Source: Crocodylus rhombifer
Taxonomy: Eukaryota > Chordata > Crocodylia > Crocodylidae
Assembly: GCA_038503035.1 (NCBI GenBank)
Contig: JAVSML010038873.1
Span: 1 to 64,000 of the forward strand
Length of the DNA stretch: 64,000 bases
Direction: 5' to 3'
Position numbers and translations under genes: made by a program. This document shows, piece after piece, positions 1 to 12,235 of this stretch; the stretch's first letter is position 1; the number at the start of each line of letters is the position of its first letter. The notes below the pieces were generated by a model. The model made no database searches. It saw only the letters and a list, made by a program, of their open reading frames with translations, and was not told where the DNA came from.

Positions 1-55
1 ATATATATATATATACACACACAGAATATAAATATATATATATATATTATATACA
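1..55. repeat. AT/AC dinucleotide repeat
   Basis: Alternating at and ac units at the window start. Confidence 0.9.
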
Positions 56-2489
56 GATTTTAAGAGAAAAAAGCCTATGTATTGAGGAGGAGTGGGTGCC
101 GACCTCCAACACTGGCTGAAATGGAGCGTCTTTGGGGTAGAATTGGGATGTAGTGGGGGGAGGGCTGTGCTCTCCCAGCACCTTGGTGCCATCAGGGGAG
201 ACCACAGCTTGCGCTCACCTAGGCCCTCGCACCTCTCTTCTGTAGAGTCCTGTCTAGTTGTCTGTCTGTTGTATTTGTTCATTTTAAAAGGGAAGAATTG
301 GAGCAAACGTCCTGCTCATCCCTGCGTGTGAGGGCCCCCGAAGGACCCGCAGGTGTATAAAGGGGGCACTGTCAACTTCACCCTGCTCCACTAAGGACAG
401 GGGCTTCACTACTGCCATCAGTCCCTAGTGCATTCAGCTGCCTGTTAATGAGGAGAGTTGCACAAGGACTGAACCTGCTCCATAGAGAGTGGGGCTTGTT
501 TGGAGCCATCCCCAAGGACTCTGTGGCAGGGAAACCCTTTGGCTTCAGCCCAGGTTCACTCAGTGGAGCACAGAAACCTACCAAATTGAATCAAATCCTT
601 GTGAGAATGCTCTGTGCTTCATTATTGCTAAAGGAAATGGGGGTTGCTATGGGCTGTTCATTCAGATCTACCTGGGTGTCACTCTGCTTCCATCAGCAGA
701 GTTCAGCCAGCCACGAATTGGGTTCTTTGCGGCATGACAGTGTCCCCTTTACGTGCTCTGTAGTTAGCTCAGCCCTCCACGTACTTGAGTCCCCATTAAT
801 AAGCCATCCCTATGCGAAGCAACTGCAGCTGTGCTGAAAGGGCTATATCTGTGCTGCTCTCCCCAGTGGGGAGAGCGGTTGATTTAAATGGACCCCCACT
901 TGGGAAAGCACCCTGGTATTTATTTTTGTTATTCACTTTCCAATCCCTCTTCTGCCAAAAACAGAAAACCATGGGCTGTATCTTGGGACCAAGCGCTGGT
1001 GCTTAGCAAGGGTCCTGGAACTCATACTCCTTGGCACTGACACCTCCCTCCCCACCCTGCCCTAGGAGGGAATGAGGGCATTCTGCATGCGCCTGCATAC
1101 ACTGGCTTCATCTCACCTCTGATGGCCACTTGTATGCAGAGGGAGCAGCTTTCCTTAAAATAAATAAAAAGAAGAAAACCTTGATGGCAATAAACCAGAC
1201 GGCTGTTTCTGGCCCAGGGACCTACCCACCCTGCCGTTGCATGGCTGATACTTGGAGAGGGTAGGAACGGGGATGGGGACCAGTTGTTATATAAAGAGGG
1301 CTCTTATTGAGGAAGAAGGTTTGGGGAGTTGAAAGGCTGCGGCCTTAGCGTGAGGCAAAGTGGGTCTAAAGCAGGGCAGCTACAGGAGGGTCCACAGAGC
1401 AGGCTTAGATGCTTACAGTTGTGTGTGAATGTTACATTTAATTTATTTTTAAAGTTTATTTCAAATGCTGAAATTTTTGGCTTGCAAATCTGAAGCCAGT
1501 ATTGACCAGGGGAAGAAACCAGAGGACTGTGCTGAATGTGGACTGTGTTTTAGTGGGGTGGCTGTCTGCTCTGGTGACTAACGCACAGTTTCCTGTCTTG
1601 CCGACCAGGTGGATTAGCTGGTCTGTGAAGCCCTCTAGCTCCACCTTGTCTGACACTGGAAGAATATCCCGACTTCTTCACTAAGGTGGGAGCACCTGGT
1701 CCATCACCCCAGTTAGGGACAGTTTCATGGACCAGCTGAGGTAGCCAGTCTGTTCCTGCATGCACTGAGGCAGCAGGGAACGAGCACTGGTGGGTCACCG
1801 GGCTTCCCTGCGGCATGAGGACCTGCCCTCCACAGTTGGTGAACCTGGGAGGAGTGTGTGGGACTAAGCTATTTCCCCATGGCTTTGTCGTCTAGGTTGG
1901 CTGGAGGCTTTTAGTGTCATTTGTGACCTATGATTCTGTGAACAAACTTTAACTGTGAAATTTCTCATAAGCAAAGGGGAGGTCAGGCTGTCAAAAGGGA
2001 GTGGAGAGAGCAAGAACAGGACAGATACGTGCCTGGGCAACAAGGGATTGCTATAACTTATTGTATTTATGATTATTTATTTAACTTAATGCTGCTCACT
2101 ACTGTACAGCTCCCTAGCATTTCCCTGATGAACCAGAAACTGCTGGTGCAGTGCTTAGGTGTAGAGCAATACAGAGCCCTAGGATGTGTGGGAGGAAGAA
2201 AGCAAAGGTGGTGCGGCTGGGGTGGGTGGCCTGTGCTAAGGACAGAAAGTCTGAGCTCGTCAGAGGAGGCAGCACCCTGGTTGAGAAGGGGCTGCTTTCC
2301 CCTATTGCTCTGCGTTTGGTTTTCTCCCTCAACTGCCCTGCCTCTGGTTCCCTCTTCTCTTGAGTTTAATCAGGAGGACAGCGGGGAGCTGGGTGGTTGC
2401 TGCCCTAGCTGTGCCAGGGGAAACCCTGGTTCCTGCAAGCACAGTTGGCATCTCAGCCTCTGTAACTGAGCGTGCAGATCTGCCAAGAG

Positions 2490-2610
2490 GTGCTGGAACC
2501 TGTCCGTCTGTTCAGGCCACAAATAATCGTCACTGGGGGGCTGGACCCAGTGATCTCACAGGGTCCCTTCCAGCCCTTAACTTCTGTGAATCTGTCCTAA
2601 TCTCTCAGTC
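2490..2610 (+). mobile_element. CR1 3'-end fragment
   Basis: Shows the typical CR1 tail wording: ggacccagtgatctcacagg, gtcccttccagccc and an attctgtgaatctg-like terminal motif. Confidence 0.65.
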
Positions 2611-2757
2611 CTAATCTCCAGCCAGGTAGAGGGAAAAGACCTGTTTGCCCTGCTCATTTGGTCAGAAGCACAGCTTTGGGGGTTTGTTTAATCTAGTTCT
2701 ACATCTCAAACACCACAGTTTTCTCCAAGGAGACTGGTTCTGTAGGCAGGTAGATCA

Positions 2758-3003
2758 GGGAGTCTGGTCTACATGCAGATTTGCACAGCTTTAGATAAAC
2801 TGGTGCATCCTCTCATGAAGCCGTTTACATCAGTTTACATGTGGTTAACTTAACTTGAGCCAGCAAATTCGTAGGTGGAAGCTTAATTACTACAGACTAG
2901 GCTTAAGCTGATATCCAAGTCTCCATGCATAAGGTTATTCCAGTTAAAACAAGTCAAACCCTTAGTAAAACAAAAATATGGCTGCTTATAGACAAGCCCT
3001 CAG
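2758..3003. mobile_element. MITE-like element (hAT-type ends, tentative)
   Basis: Left end ggtctacatgcag and right end gacaagccctcaggg (reverse complement ccctgagggcttgtc) are degenerate inverted ends about 245 bp apart, with no coding content. Common sauropsid MITEs have similar 'gcttgtctaca' ends. No clear target-site duplication is seen. Confidence 0.45.
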
Positions 3004-6000
3004 GGTCAGAAGCTGATTCTGTTCCTCAGCATTGGTGTTTGCCTCTCTCTGATGCCTAGTTATATAATAAGTCTCATGGCTCACCAAAAATAATTCTCCC
3101 TGCCTCTCGGCGGGCAGTGTATTGTTACACTTTGTCTTTTAGGTCAGTGCTAAGTTTCAGGCAGTTTGGGGTTTTTTTTTTGAGACCTGCCTTCACCTCC
3201 TCCACTCGACACAGGCCCCTGTTAGGGATTTTCTTGCCCTTTGGGATCCTTTAAAAAGTCCAGGCTGTGATGTTTATGGTTCAATGCCTTTAATAATCCA
3301 GCAGCTCTACTGGTAAAACAGGGACTGGCTTGAAGGGTGTAATCAGGAAGGGAGAGCTCTACTGCCTTTGCAGCATTGCAAGCCTGGATAAAGTGAAGGT
3401 TAGTGTTCACCCACCCCAGGGTCTTCAGTAGGCACATGCTTTGCACAAATGTCTTGCCATATTTATTTCTCTGCTGACCAGGTCATGGTGATGCTCTGCC
3501 CTACCCCTGAAAACCCTGACCCTTCTGCTGTTGATGACAGCTCGGTTTCACAGGCAGAATGCTTTGTTTTTCATGTCCAGTGTCTGCTGCAGAAAGGGTT
3601 TCTCTTCCCACTCCAACTAATGCAGTAGCCAAATGCAATTAATGCAAACTAATTGCAGCAGCTAATGGCCTAAATAGTACTGTGTAAGATGCTGCATGCA
3701 GGGAGGGACACTTATATACGTGACAGTGGCTCTTGGCACTAACCCTTCTATGTGTGGAAAAATGGACCTTTTTTGGTAAGCCCAGGTTTCAGATTTGAAC
3801 GTATAAATTAGGTATCTACATTCTGCCTGCGCTGGAGAAATGGGCCGCAGCTGTGGAGAAGTGAGCCTCACACTGTGTGGGTGTCAGGTTTGTAGGCGAG
3901 TTAAGCATGCATGCAGCATTGGTGTTGGAGACAGGAGGGGTCCAACAGGCTTACGCTCATTTTAAGCAGCATGTTTTCAAGTTTGTCTAAGACGGGCACA
4001 GCTGGGCATGCTGAATTCCTACTGGAAGAGAAGAGTACATAAAGCAGTGGGTACAATCAGCCAGTGTACAGCTGCTTATAGGGCAACCATACTTTTAGTA
4101 AGTTCTTTTAACCTTTAGAGGTAATACAGGGCTGGCATTATCCAGAGCCTGCTCTGACAGGCCCAAGCCACTGCCTGATGCAATTAATAAGTCATTGGAT
4201 TAAAAAAAAAAGGACAGATGACAGTAAGGCTTCAGGCTGGAACCCAGAACCTTGTTCCCTTTCAGGCTAAAAGCTACTTTCGCTAAGCCTCACACCCTCT
4301 GCCTTCTCCCTTTCTCCTGGCCTCGCACATCTCCATTGCTTGGCTCCCCAAAGCACAAGTTTCAAAAGGCACATTGACTTTCCAGTCAGCTGCTGCAACC
4401 CCACCAAAGGTCAGGCATTAACCAGCTAATTCTCCAGAGTGACAAATGGTCAAACCCACTCTGGGTAAAGGGACCCCATGACTCTGCCACCCTGGCACAT
4501 GCACCGACCACTCAGTTTTAAGACGAGAAAATCTTCTTCCTCCTTCTCCATTTAACACCTGCTAATCATGGTTTTCTTGCTGCCTACATTTTCTGAACTT
4601 AAGACACAGGTACAGGTCCAGAATAGGTATTTGTACATGTCTAGGTATGTAGCTGGCCCATGCGCAGCCTACTGCATGCACATTTCTACATCCACACTGC
4701 AGGAGTAATAGAATCATTTGGGCATAAGTACCATTTTTTATACTTGCACAATTAAAAAGCTCCTATTTAGACGCACAAAGGGCACTATATCTCCACCCTT
4801 AGCGCATGTGGATATCTTGATTTTGGACTGTATTTGTTAATGATAATGTTAGTATCTAAACCTGCAGTCAGCACCCCATGTTTGCCACTGGTAAAACTGC
4901 ACTGCAGTTTTAACTACCCCATCGCACTTGGAACCGATTATCTCTCTCTCTAGGTCTCCTTTCTGCAAGGGGATCTTGGAGATGTACATCACGTCTCCAT
5001 TAGCATTTAGGTTCACGCACGTCTACGGCTTATTTTTCTTGTAGAGGTTAAAGGAAGAGGTGGGGTTTTGCTGCTTTGGCTTTCCTAGTCTGAGAGCTGC
5101 TCTCCTGCAATATTGCTGCTGCGATTAAATGAAGTGATTTTTCCACCTCAGTAAAAACGTCAGTGATGTGGGGCCTAATTGTTCTCTTATGTAGAGCCAT
5201 ACAGTTCCATAAGCTGCAAAGTATAGCTCTTTTGCCAAATTATAGCACACAAGTGTGTGGGGGGAGCTCTTTTGTCACAAAAGGAAGGCTGCAGTAGAGA
5301 CCTGGACCTCAGCTGATCACCACAAGACATTTTGCAAAGGCTCTGCTCTGACTTTAATGACTAGCAGTACCTTATTTATGTGCATACGTGATGAAGGAGC
5401 TGCATATGGGGTATTTAAGCTCTCAGAAGATTGACTACCTACCTGGACACCTTTCTGAATGGCTGGAAGGTGTGGAGCTGGGCAGAAAGTCTCATAAGAA
5501 GTGCCTCTCGCGAGATGCACAGGCTCCTCTGTCCCCAGTCTTGGGTACAGCATGGGTGCATGACAAACACCAGAAATGACTGGTTTGGCTTGAACTTGAC
5601 CCTGTACCCAAATGGGAAAGAGGCAAATATGTGGAAAAACTTAAGCTGAAACTTTGAGTGACATAAGGTAGAAATATAAACCTTGTCCAGTGCTCTCCTG
5701 CTCTCTGGCTTCTCCAGATACCTGCTTTCCACATGTCCTGTGATGTTGAAGAATGGCAGGAGAGATTGCAGGGCATAATGGCAATAACCTTCAATTGGGA
5801 GCACGCTGAGCAGGGGAGGAGTAGAAAATGAGGGGGGTCCTGGGAACAGAGGAGAGGACTTGCGAGCAGAGGACTTGTGGCACATGGCCTGACTTTGTTC
5901 CTTTCCACAGTAGCTTTGTATTTTAGGGCTTGATCTTTCCTCACCTTTTCTAGGGGTGCCTGAATGGAGAGAAGCTAGAGTGGGGCAGGCGGTGGCTTTC

Positions 6001-6267
6001 CCATCATTTGGCACTAGAGAGGAACTGGAGGAGAGCTCTCCACTCCAAATCCAGCCCAAAGCTAAAACGGCCAGTGTTTCTATTGTCAGACAACCTGCAA
6101 GACAGAGGTTAGCGTCAAACAAGTCAATGTGCCTCGTCTCCTCCCCTCCCCTTTCTCCCTGCCAGCTGGTGGTGTAGGGTCTCCCAGCCCTACTGGATGG
6201 AAATGGGTCACCTCAGGTTGGTATGTTCTCTCCTCCCCCAGTGTCTTTCCAGGGATTCCCTACCCTT

Positions 6268-6586
6268 AAGGCTTGTTTGCATGGGGACACATGGGAAAGT
6301 GAAGGTGCATAAACTAAAAATAAATGCACTGAAGTCAGGGCACATTAAACCTTCATGAGGGCGCTTCCATTCCAAAGGCACGTGGCTTCACTAGCCTTTT
6401 GATCCACAGTAATCCAAGGGGCTTGTCTATGTGCAGTCAGGGAGGGGTTGTATTTACAGTGCACTACCTACTTTCGGCTTGCTTTTTGTGTAGAGACTCT
6501 TAAGGCACAGTAAATGCAAGGCAACCAACTCCACTTTCAGAGCAGGGCGAGTGCAGCGCACTTTCCCCTGTAGACAAGCCCTAAGC
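6268..6586. mobile_element. MITE-like element (hAT-type ends)
   Basis: Left end ttaaggcttgtttgcatggg and right end cctgtagacaagccctaagc are inverted matches; the shared core is gggcttgtctacaggg. An internal ggcttgtctatgtgcag near 6420 suggests a nested or composite copy. Confidence 0.55.
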
Positions 6587-8684
6587 TCAGTGCTCTAGGG
6601 TCACATCGCTCCTGAATGAGATGAATCCACCCAAGTGTCTAACAAGCCTTACACTATCAATCCCTCAGCACAAACAGGCTTTCTCCCCTCCACCACCAGG
6701 TTGACCTGCATATTTCTCAAGTAATGTTCCAGACGGTGTGTGGACCCACCCTGGGTCGTTTGTACTACATCTTACATCTGAGGGCAAGTTTTTCTGGGTA
6801 GTTAGTCAAGTGCCCCAACAGGCAACAGAAAAAGAGCACAGCTAATACAATACTTAAGGCCCGAGCTGCAGGTCTCACTATTCAAAGGTTTCAGTTGCTG
6901 CCCATTGGAGGAAGAGAGGCCTGTCTTGTCGTGGTCAATAAATCCACTGCACTGAACTGGGCCATTACTGTATCTAGCCTGTCATCTCTGCCAAGGCAGC
7001 TGCTCTGCTTCCCCAAACCCCACGTGTAGCCTTTAGAGTGTGTTGTGCCTCCTGGGAAGCTGCCTGAAGGGCTAATTCTGGTGGGGTCCTTGCAAGGCTG
7101 CGATGCTGCCATTCGGGGGTTTCTTATTGTGACAGAGCCTGGTTTGAGGTTGGAGAAGTGGGAGGGCATGAACTGTAGAACTACCACTCTGGTTGGCAAC
7201 CAGGAGACCAAAGCATCTGAAACAGCTGGTTTGAGAAACAATCACAGGGATGTTGTTTGAGGGAACCGTGCTCAAGGTTCATGCTCCCTTCCTTGTGGTC
7301 AGCCGCTGCCCCGCGCTCGCTCTCTCCCCCCTCTGCACGCAAACCCATTTGTGCCATAACCCTGATTTTCTAGATGTGCACACCAGCCAAAAAAGGAATG
7401 CTGTTCTCTCCCTCTCTTGCTCAGCCCCCCAGCTGGTTATTCCTTTAACAAGGCGGAGAGCGCAAGCATCACTTTTAGCACCGCGCGTGCAGGGGAGAAT
7501 ATGGTCTTTCACATGGGCATGGGGCCCCCCCAACATGTATTGCAGCTACAAGGCTTGCCTGGCTCCACCTCCTCCCTTCCTACCTTTGCTGCTGGACAAT
7601 CGCCCCCTTTTTTCTCCAGATCACCCTCACCCCAGATGGACAGACCTGGTGCTGTCTCCGGTTTGCCTTTCCTTGCAGCAGTTTGTGCCCTGCTACTCAG
7701 TGAATGTGTTCCGGTTTGGGTTGGAAAAGGACTTCCTTCTGCAGAGGGAAATCTATTTGCACGTGGCTCAGGGAGGCTTCTCCTCTGACCGTCTCTGTTA
7801 CCTCACTCATTTTGGCCAATGTTACTGCTCACATTAAGCAGCCGCCTTCCCCACCCTCACCAGGAGGCTCGAGAGCTGAGCTGCATTGCTGTAGCTCCAG
7901 TCTCAGTACAAACTATCCCCTGCAGCACCAGAGACTGTGAGCTGCTAAGCAGCAGCAGCTCTGCATTGTTCATCTGCATTGCTGGCTAGGCCACCTTCCC
8001 CTGTAAAGGGTACTTAACAGAACAAACATGGAAGCACTTACCCACACTCTTGGTCCAGCGCAGTTGGAAGGGAAGGCTGAGCAAACTGAACCTCCCCACT
8101 GTGAGCAGATGCTGCCTGCCCTGAGCCTGGTATAGTATTGTGACCGCACGTTTGGGGTGTTTCCAGCAGTTTGCTTTGCATTATTTTCCCCAGCTCACCA
8201 AGTGCTCCAGGGCTGGATAAAGCTGCTGCGTTCCTGAAATAGCTCTTTTCCCCCAGTCATGGGCCAGGTTCCTGCAACCCTGACTGCTGCAAATCATCCC
8301 TGGTTAGTAAGGACTGATTTATTTCAACAGGAGGGGGTTGTGTGGTCAGCCCCAAGGAGTGCCCAACCCTTCTGACTTGTAACACCACGTGGTGGGAAAG
8401 GAGGGTTGACAGGCCAAGGACCTACATCCGCCTGGTTTAGAGCGGACATGGGTTGTAGTAGTAAGACAGACTCTGGGGCTGGGCCACGTGCACAATGAAC
8501 ACCAGTTGTGTTTTCGGGGTTGTCTGGCTCTCTGTGTTTGGCTCTGTAACTGTAATAAACTTTGCGCTGTGCGCAAGGTGCGATAAGCCCGATAATGAAA
8601 CTTACCTGCTAGATCCTAGGAGTTATAAAGGCTACACAGCCAAATCTTACTGTAAAGTAGCTAGTACAACGGAAGTACAGTATG

Positions 8685-8690
8685 AATAAA
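8685..8690 (+). terminator. Plus-strand poly(A) signal
   Basis: AATAAA followed by a short T/G-rich stretch. A second AATAAA lies at 8554-8559. Together they suggest the 3' end of a plus-strand transcript that converges on SCN3B. Confidence 0.45.
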
Positions 8691-8742
8691 AAAGTATTGA
8701 ACAAATGACAGAGCGACTCTTGAGTTCATGGAGTGCTTCTGT

Positions 8743-8748
8743 TTTATT
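8743..8748 (-). terminator. Minus-strand poly(A) signal, likely SCN3B end
   Basis: Plus-strand TTTATT is AATAAA on the minus strand. It is the most distal clear hexamer before the plus-strand poly(A) signal at 8685-8690. Confidence 0.45.
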
Positions 8749-9140
8749 GTCCTACCTACTTCTAAAGTCTCTCATGTCATTTCCATATACACAGAGGGTC
8801 TTTCCTGACACCAGCTGGGGAAGATCTTCCCAGAAGACACAAACAGCCTTTAACACCCTTTTTTTTCCAATGGGGAGGTGAAACCTTAATGCTTCCCCCT
8901 GCCTGAAAATACTCACAGGAGGTTGGTAGTGCCTGTCTGCTGGAGTGCCTCTTAAAGAAGTGGGTGAGTGGAAGATGAAAGCCACACACAACAGCATCTT
9001 GAGACAAAATCATGAAAGGAAAAGATAGGGGATTAAATGCAACCCTTCTTTCCCTCCTTCCCTCTGAGGCAGCTCTCAGCATTTTATCATTCAATAACTC
9101 TTAAAGAACCCTATGGCTTTGCTGGAGCATCTTCATCCTA

Positions 9141-9262
9141 CATATGGAGAAACTGAAGCATGAAAAAGGTTAAGTGACCTACCTAAAGTCACACAGTGCA
9201 TCAAGGCTGTGGCCACCTGGAACCATGAAGTCAAGATTTATTCCCGCTGCCTGAGTCCCTGG
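9141..9262 (-). repeat. MIR-like SINE fragment
   Basis: ggttaagtgacctacctaaa followed by gtcacacagtgcatcaa is the reverse of the MIR core. Confidence 0.55.
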
Positions 9263-10639
9263 GGCTAGGCCCCCAGGGTTAGTATTATGCACAATAGTAT
9301 CTTAGGCTGGATGAGCAAGCATTGAGAAAAATGAAGACATCCAAAAGGAACCAAAAGTGGAGACACTTTCCTCTGTTTTAAACACGGGGTACTAAGAAAA
9401 CAGTGCCCAATCTTAGTGGCATTATATACAAAGCACGCTTAATTTAGGTTTGAGATGCAAGACTGGGATCTGGTTTTGGACATGCTACCGTTCAACCCTC
9501 TGAAGCTGGGCTTTCAATTTGTCCTATTATTAAAACCAGGACAATGGGCAGATTCTCATCCAATTTGGTTCAGTCACAGGAGAGTCATCTCTAAGCTGTA
9601 GCATAAAGCAGAGGAAGGCTACACAGGAAGCATGCCTGGATGGGGAGCATTTTATCTACTTGGAAGCAAAGAGTCAGTGTGGCAGAACCATCCGCATTCT
9701 TACAAGCGGCAAAGCCACTAATGCGGCAGGGATGTCACACTCTCTGCTAATAGGACACATCCTCCCGTTTCATGAATGGGGCACAGCTTCCCCTTTATTT
9801 GCCCTTCCTCCCACAAAGAAACACCTCTAACCAGCTTGGGTTCTAACTCTAAACTTCAGTCATCATGCTACATGGTCTGTTTAATAACGCCATAACCCTT
9901 TACCCTAACAAACTGTAGTTGTGCTTTAAGAGAAACTTGATTTGCAATAGGAATCTTGTGCAATAGCAGCTCATATTATCAAGGGGAAATAATAATGCAT
10001 CCTTAATGGTTATAAAGAAAACAAGCATTTCCTTTCTAAAATCACTAGGTGGTGCTGCTAGCCTGCCTTATCTCTGCTCCACAAATTCCTAAAGCCTTGT
10101 CCCGACTTCCCTATGAAAGAATAATCTGTTTTCATTCACTTTCTTACCTAAACCAGTCTCCTGTCTTCAGGCTTGCTGACTTTCTAGTCCTCCTGAAATT
10201 AGCAGCATCCTCTAGTAGGCTAAATCTCTCTCATGCTGCTCCTCTGTGTTGCTGCTGTTTGTTGGAGGTTATGTCAGCGATCAGGAAACACTCAGACTAT
10301 CTGAAGGGTGAAGTGGCAATGCAAGACTAGCAGACACCTAAGTCACTGAATGCAACAGACATCAGTGTAGAGTTGTTACAAATCAGCGTGGGGGGGCTCC
10401 CAGATTGGCAGTGATGCTTTCCATTTGGGGTGAATTCTCGCAATCCCCTCCTCAGCAACAAGCAGTGCCCATATCCCAGACAGCTGGTGCAGTGTCAGGC
10501 TTTTTGAGGCACTCTGGTACCCCCAGCCTCTGTCTCATGCTTGCAGCCACAACCAAGAAGCAGGCATCTAAAGGGGAGGCAGCAAGTGCAGGGTTGGGAT
10601 ACTTTAGTGACTAAGTTTGCTTTACTGAATGGCTGAGCA

Positions 10640-10715
10640 TTGTACTAAAATGACCCCTCTCCAGGTCACACAGGGCAGAGTAATGTGACACACCACTAAG
10701 CTCCCAGGCAGGATT
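10640..10715 (-). repeat. MIR-like SINE fragment
   Basis: ctccaggtcacacagggcag and aggcaggattagaatc are MIR-core-like in reverse. Confidence 0.4.
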
Positions 10716-11689
10716 AGAATCGTTTGCAAACAAAGGAGAATGTGGAGGGGGGTGAGAAATGACACCGATATTTACAGAGCCGCTAGGGTGAGGTGGGGGC
10801 TGAAACTTGGGAAGGAGCCGTGCTGCCCATACCCCCATGCCCTTTGCTCAGCATGCTTCAAAGGAGAGTCCTTTAGCAAACAGGCTGGCAGCTCAGGATG
10901 GAATCATGAAGCTGATGTCAAGGCTGTATAAAGTCCAAGGCAAACAGAAGGGATTTTTACACTTTCCCTCATTTCCTCCTGATGCTGTAGGGTTCCCCCA
11001 AACCTGACTGGAATTGCATGGTCCTTCCAACTTCAGAGCCCCTGCAAGAGACAGAAAACCCCGGATGTGACTTGTTCCTCATCCACAGAGACATGGTCTT
11101 GTATTATGGCAATGTTTCCTTGGGTCTGTGTAGGCAGATGCAGATCAGTGCTACAGCAAGTCATGTGAAAGGTAGAGATGGGGTTTAGATGTCTAAAATT
11201 TGGATCTGGGATTCTGGTGTAATGATATATGTACTGGGGGCTTCTTTGGGGGGGGGAAGTGAAAGTAACTTGTTTTTTGTTTTTTTTTAATGTGGAGAGG
11301 AACAAGATGAACAAATTATGATGAGTTAAAAGAAGGAGGGGTGGGGGTGGGGGTGGGATTTACCACATGCAATATGTATTGTCCATGGATTGGTGCTATT
11401 CTGCAGTAAGTGGAAGCAAAACTAGAACTGTTAAACTACATTAACTTATCAGTTGTTTTATTCAGGGTTAAACTTCCACTTACCACGGGATAGAGAGAGG
11501 TAGTTAGCTGTAGTGGTCCAAAGCCAAGCAGGTGGCAGGGCAGGGTGACCCTGGCATAAAGGCTACCATATTCTGAGGAGGTGCACAACACTTATTGCAG
11601 AGCAGCTGAGAAGCAGGTTCCCCCCACCACAAATACACACCTTTTGACTCGGGGAGGTTGAGGCCCAGTTGAGTAAAGTCCTTTTTTTG

Positions 11690-11800
11690 GATCTAGTCTT
11701 AGTCTCCCTTGCTCAGTTCCCTATATGCACAATGGGGATAATAGCACCTCCCTGCTGTAAGGATAAACGCACTAAAGACTGAAGTGCTCAGCTGCTCCTG
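11690..11800 (+). repeat. MIR-like SINE fragment
   Basis: ctcagttccctatatgcaca, atggggataatagcacctcc and ctgtaaggata match the 3' half of MIR. Confidence 0.55.
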
Positions 11801-12171
11801 GTGATGTGGAGGGCATAGATCAATGGATGATTGATAGATTCCTGGCAGAAAAACGCTCAGGCACAGCCAGGTCTTGTGCTACTGAGTTTAAAAATAATCT
11901 AAACCCACCCCTAGTGTCTACATGCCAACTGCTTCGAAGGCCACCAGGGAAGCCTTAGACAAAGAACCAACCTGGGGCTTCATGGATCATTCCCCTCACC
12001 TCATCAATTTTCCAAGACTTTTGTCAGTATAACACATCTCTCCATTTCAAGCCCACCCCAGAGGAAGTGGGTCCTTTCTCCTACCACTTCCAAAAGGTGG
12101 AATCAGCCGTTCCCTGGAACTGGACTGAACTCACCTACCTTGTGGCGCATCTTGCCACCGTCTCCCCTTTG

Positions 12172-12235
12172 CTACTCCTCCACAGGCACCGAACAGTTTT
12201 CCTTGTTTTCTGATGGAATCGCGAGGTAGTCAGTC
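12172..12235 (-). CDS. SCN3B: SCN3B terminal coding exon (C-terminal tail and stop)
   Basis: After the acceptor CCCACAG the exon encodes TDYLAIPSENKENCSVPVEE and a TAG stop (plus-strand CTA at 12172-12174). The YLAI and SENKEN motifs match the beta-1/beta-3 C-terminal tail. The serine of the mammalian ENASDY motif is threonine here. Confidence 0.94.

Larger units (their letters stand above)
1..8700 (+). other. Non-coding stretch, possible GRAMD1B 3' UTR or 3' flank
   Basis: No exon with recognisable protein homology was found on either strand, and the long open frames here match no family I know. In mammals GRAMD1B lies next to SCN3B, tail to tail on the opposite strand, and has a long 3' UTR. 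The plus-strand poly(A) signals at 8554 and 8685 fit that arrangement. Positions 1-55 are an AT/AC simple repeat. Recognised repeats are a CR1 3' end (about 2490-2610) and two MITE-like elements (about 2758-3003 and 6268-6586). Confidence 0.3.
8725..12171 (-). other. SCN3B: Probable SCN3B 3' UTR (about 3.4 kb)
   Basis: No coding potential is recognised downstream of the SCN3B stop. Minus-strand AATAAA hexamers occur at 8743-8748 and at internal sites near 9236, 9796 and 11458, so alternative poly(A) sites are possible. A long 3' UTR is usual for mammalian SCN3B. The region also holds MIR-like fragments near 9141-9262, 10640-10715 and 11690-11800, and a G-rich tract at 11338-11357. The exact end is inferred. 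Confidence 0.5.

Noticed and set aside
5439..6122. 227-residue open frame on the minus strand
   Set aside because: No recognisable domain or family; composition looks random and overlapping frames on the other strand are also open.
7250..7837. 195-residue open frame on the plus strand
   Set aside because: No family resemblance and proline/serine-rich random-looking content; lies in a probable 3' UTR or flank.
8495..8689. 64-residue open frame MNTSCVFGVVWLSVFGSVTV... before the poly(A) signal
   Set aside because: Starts with a hydrophobic stretch but no homologue is recognised and it contains AATAAA. More likely 3' UTR.
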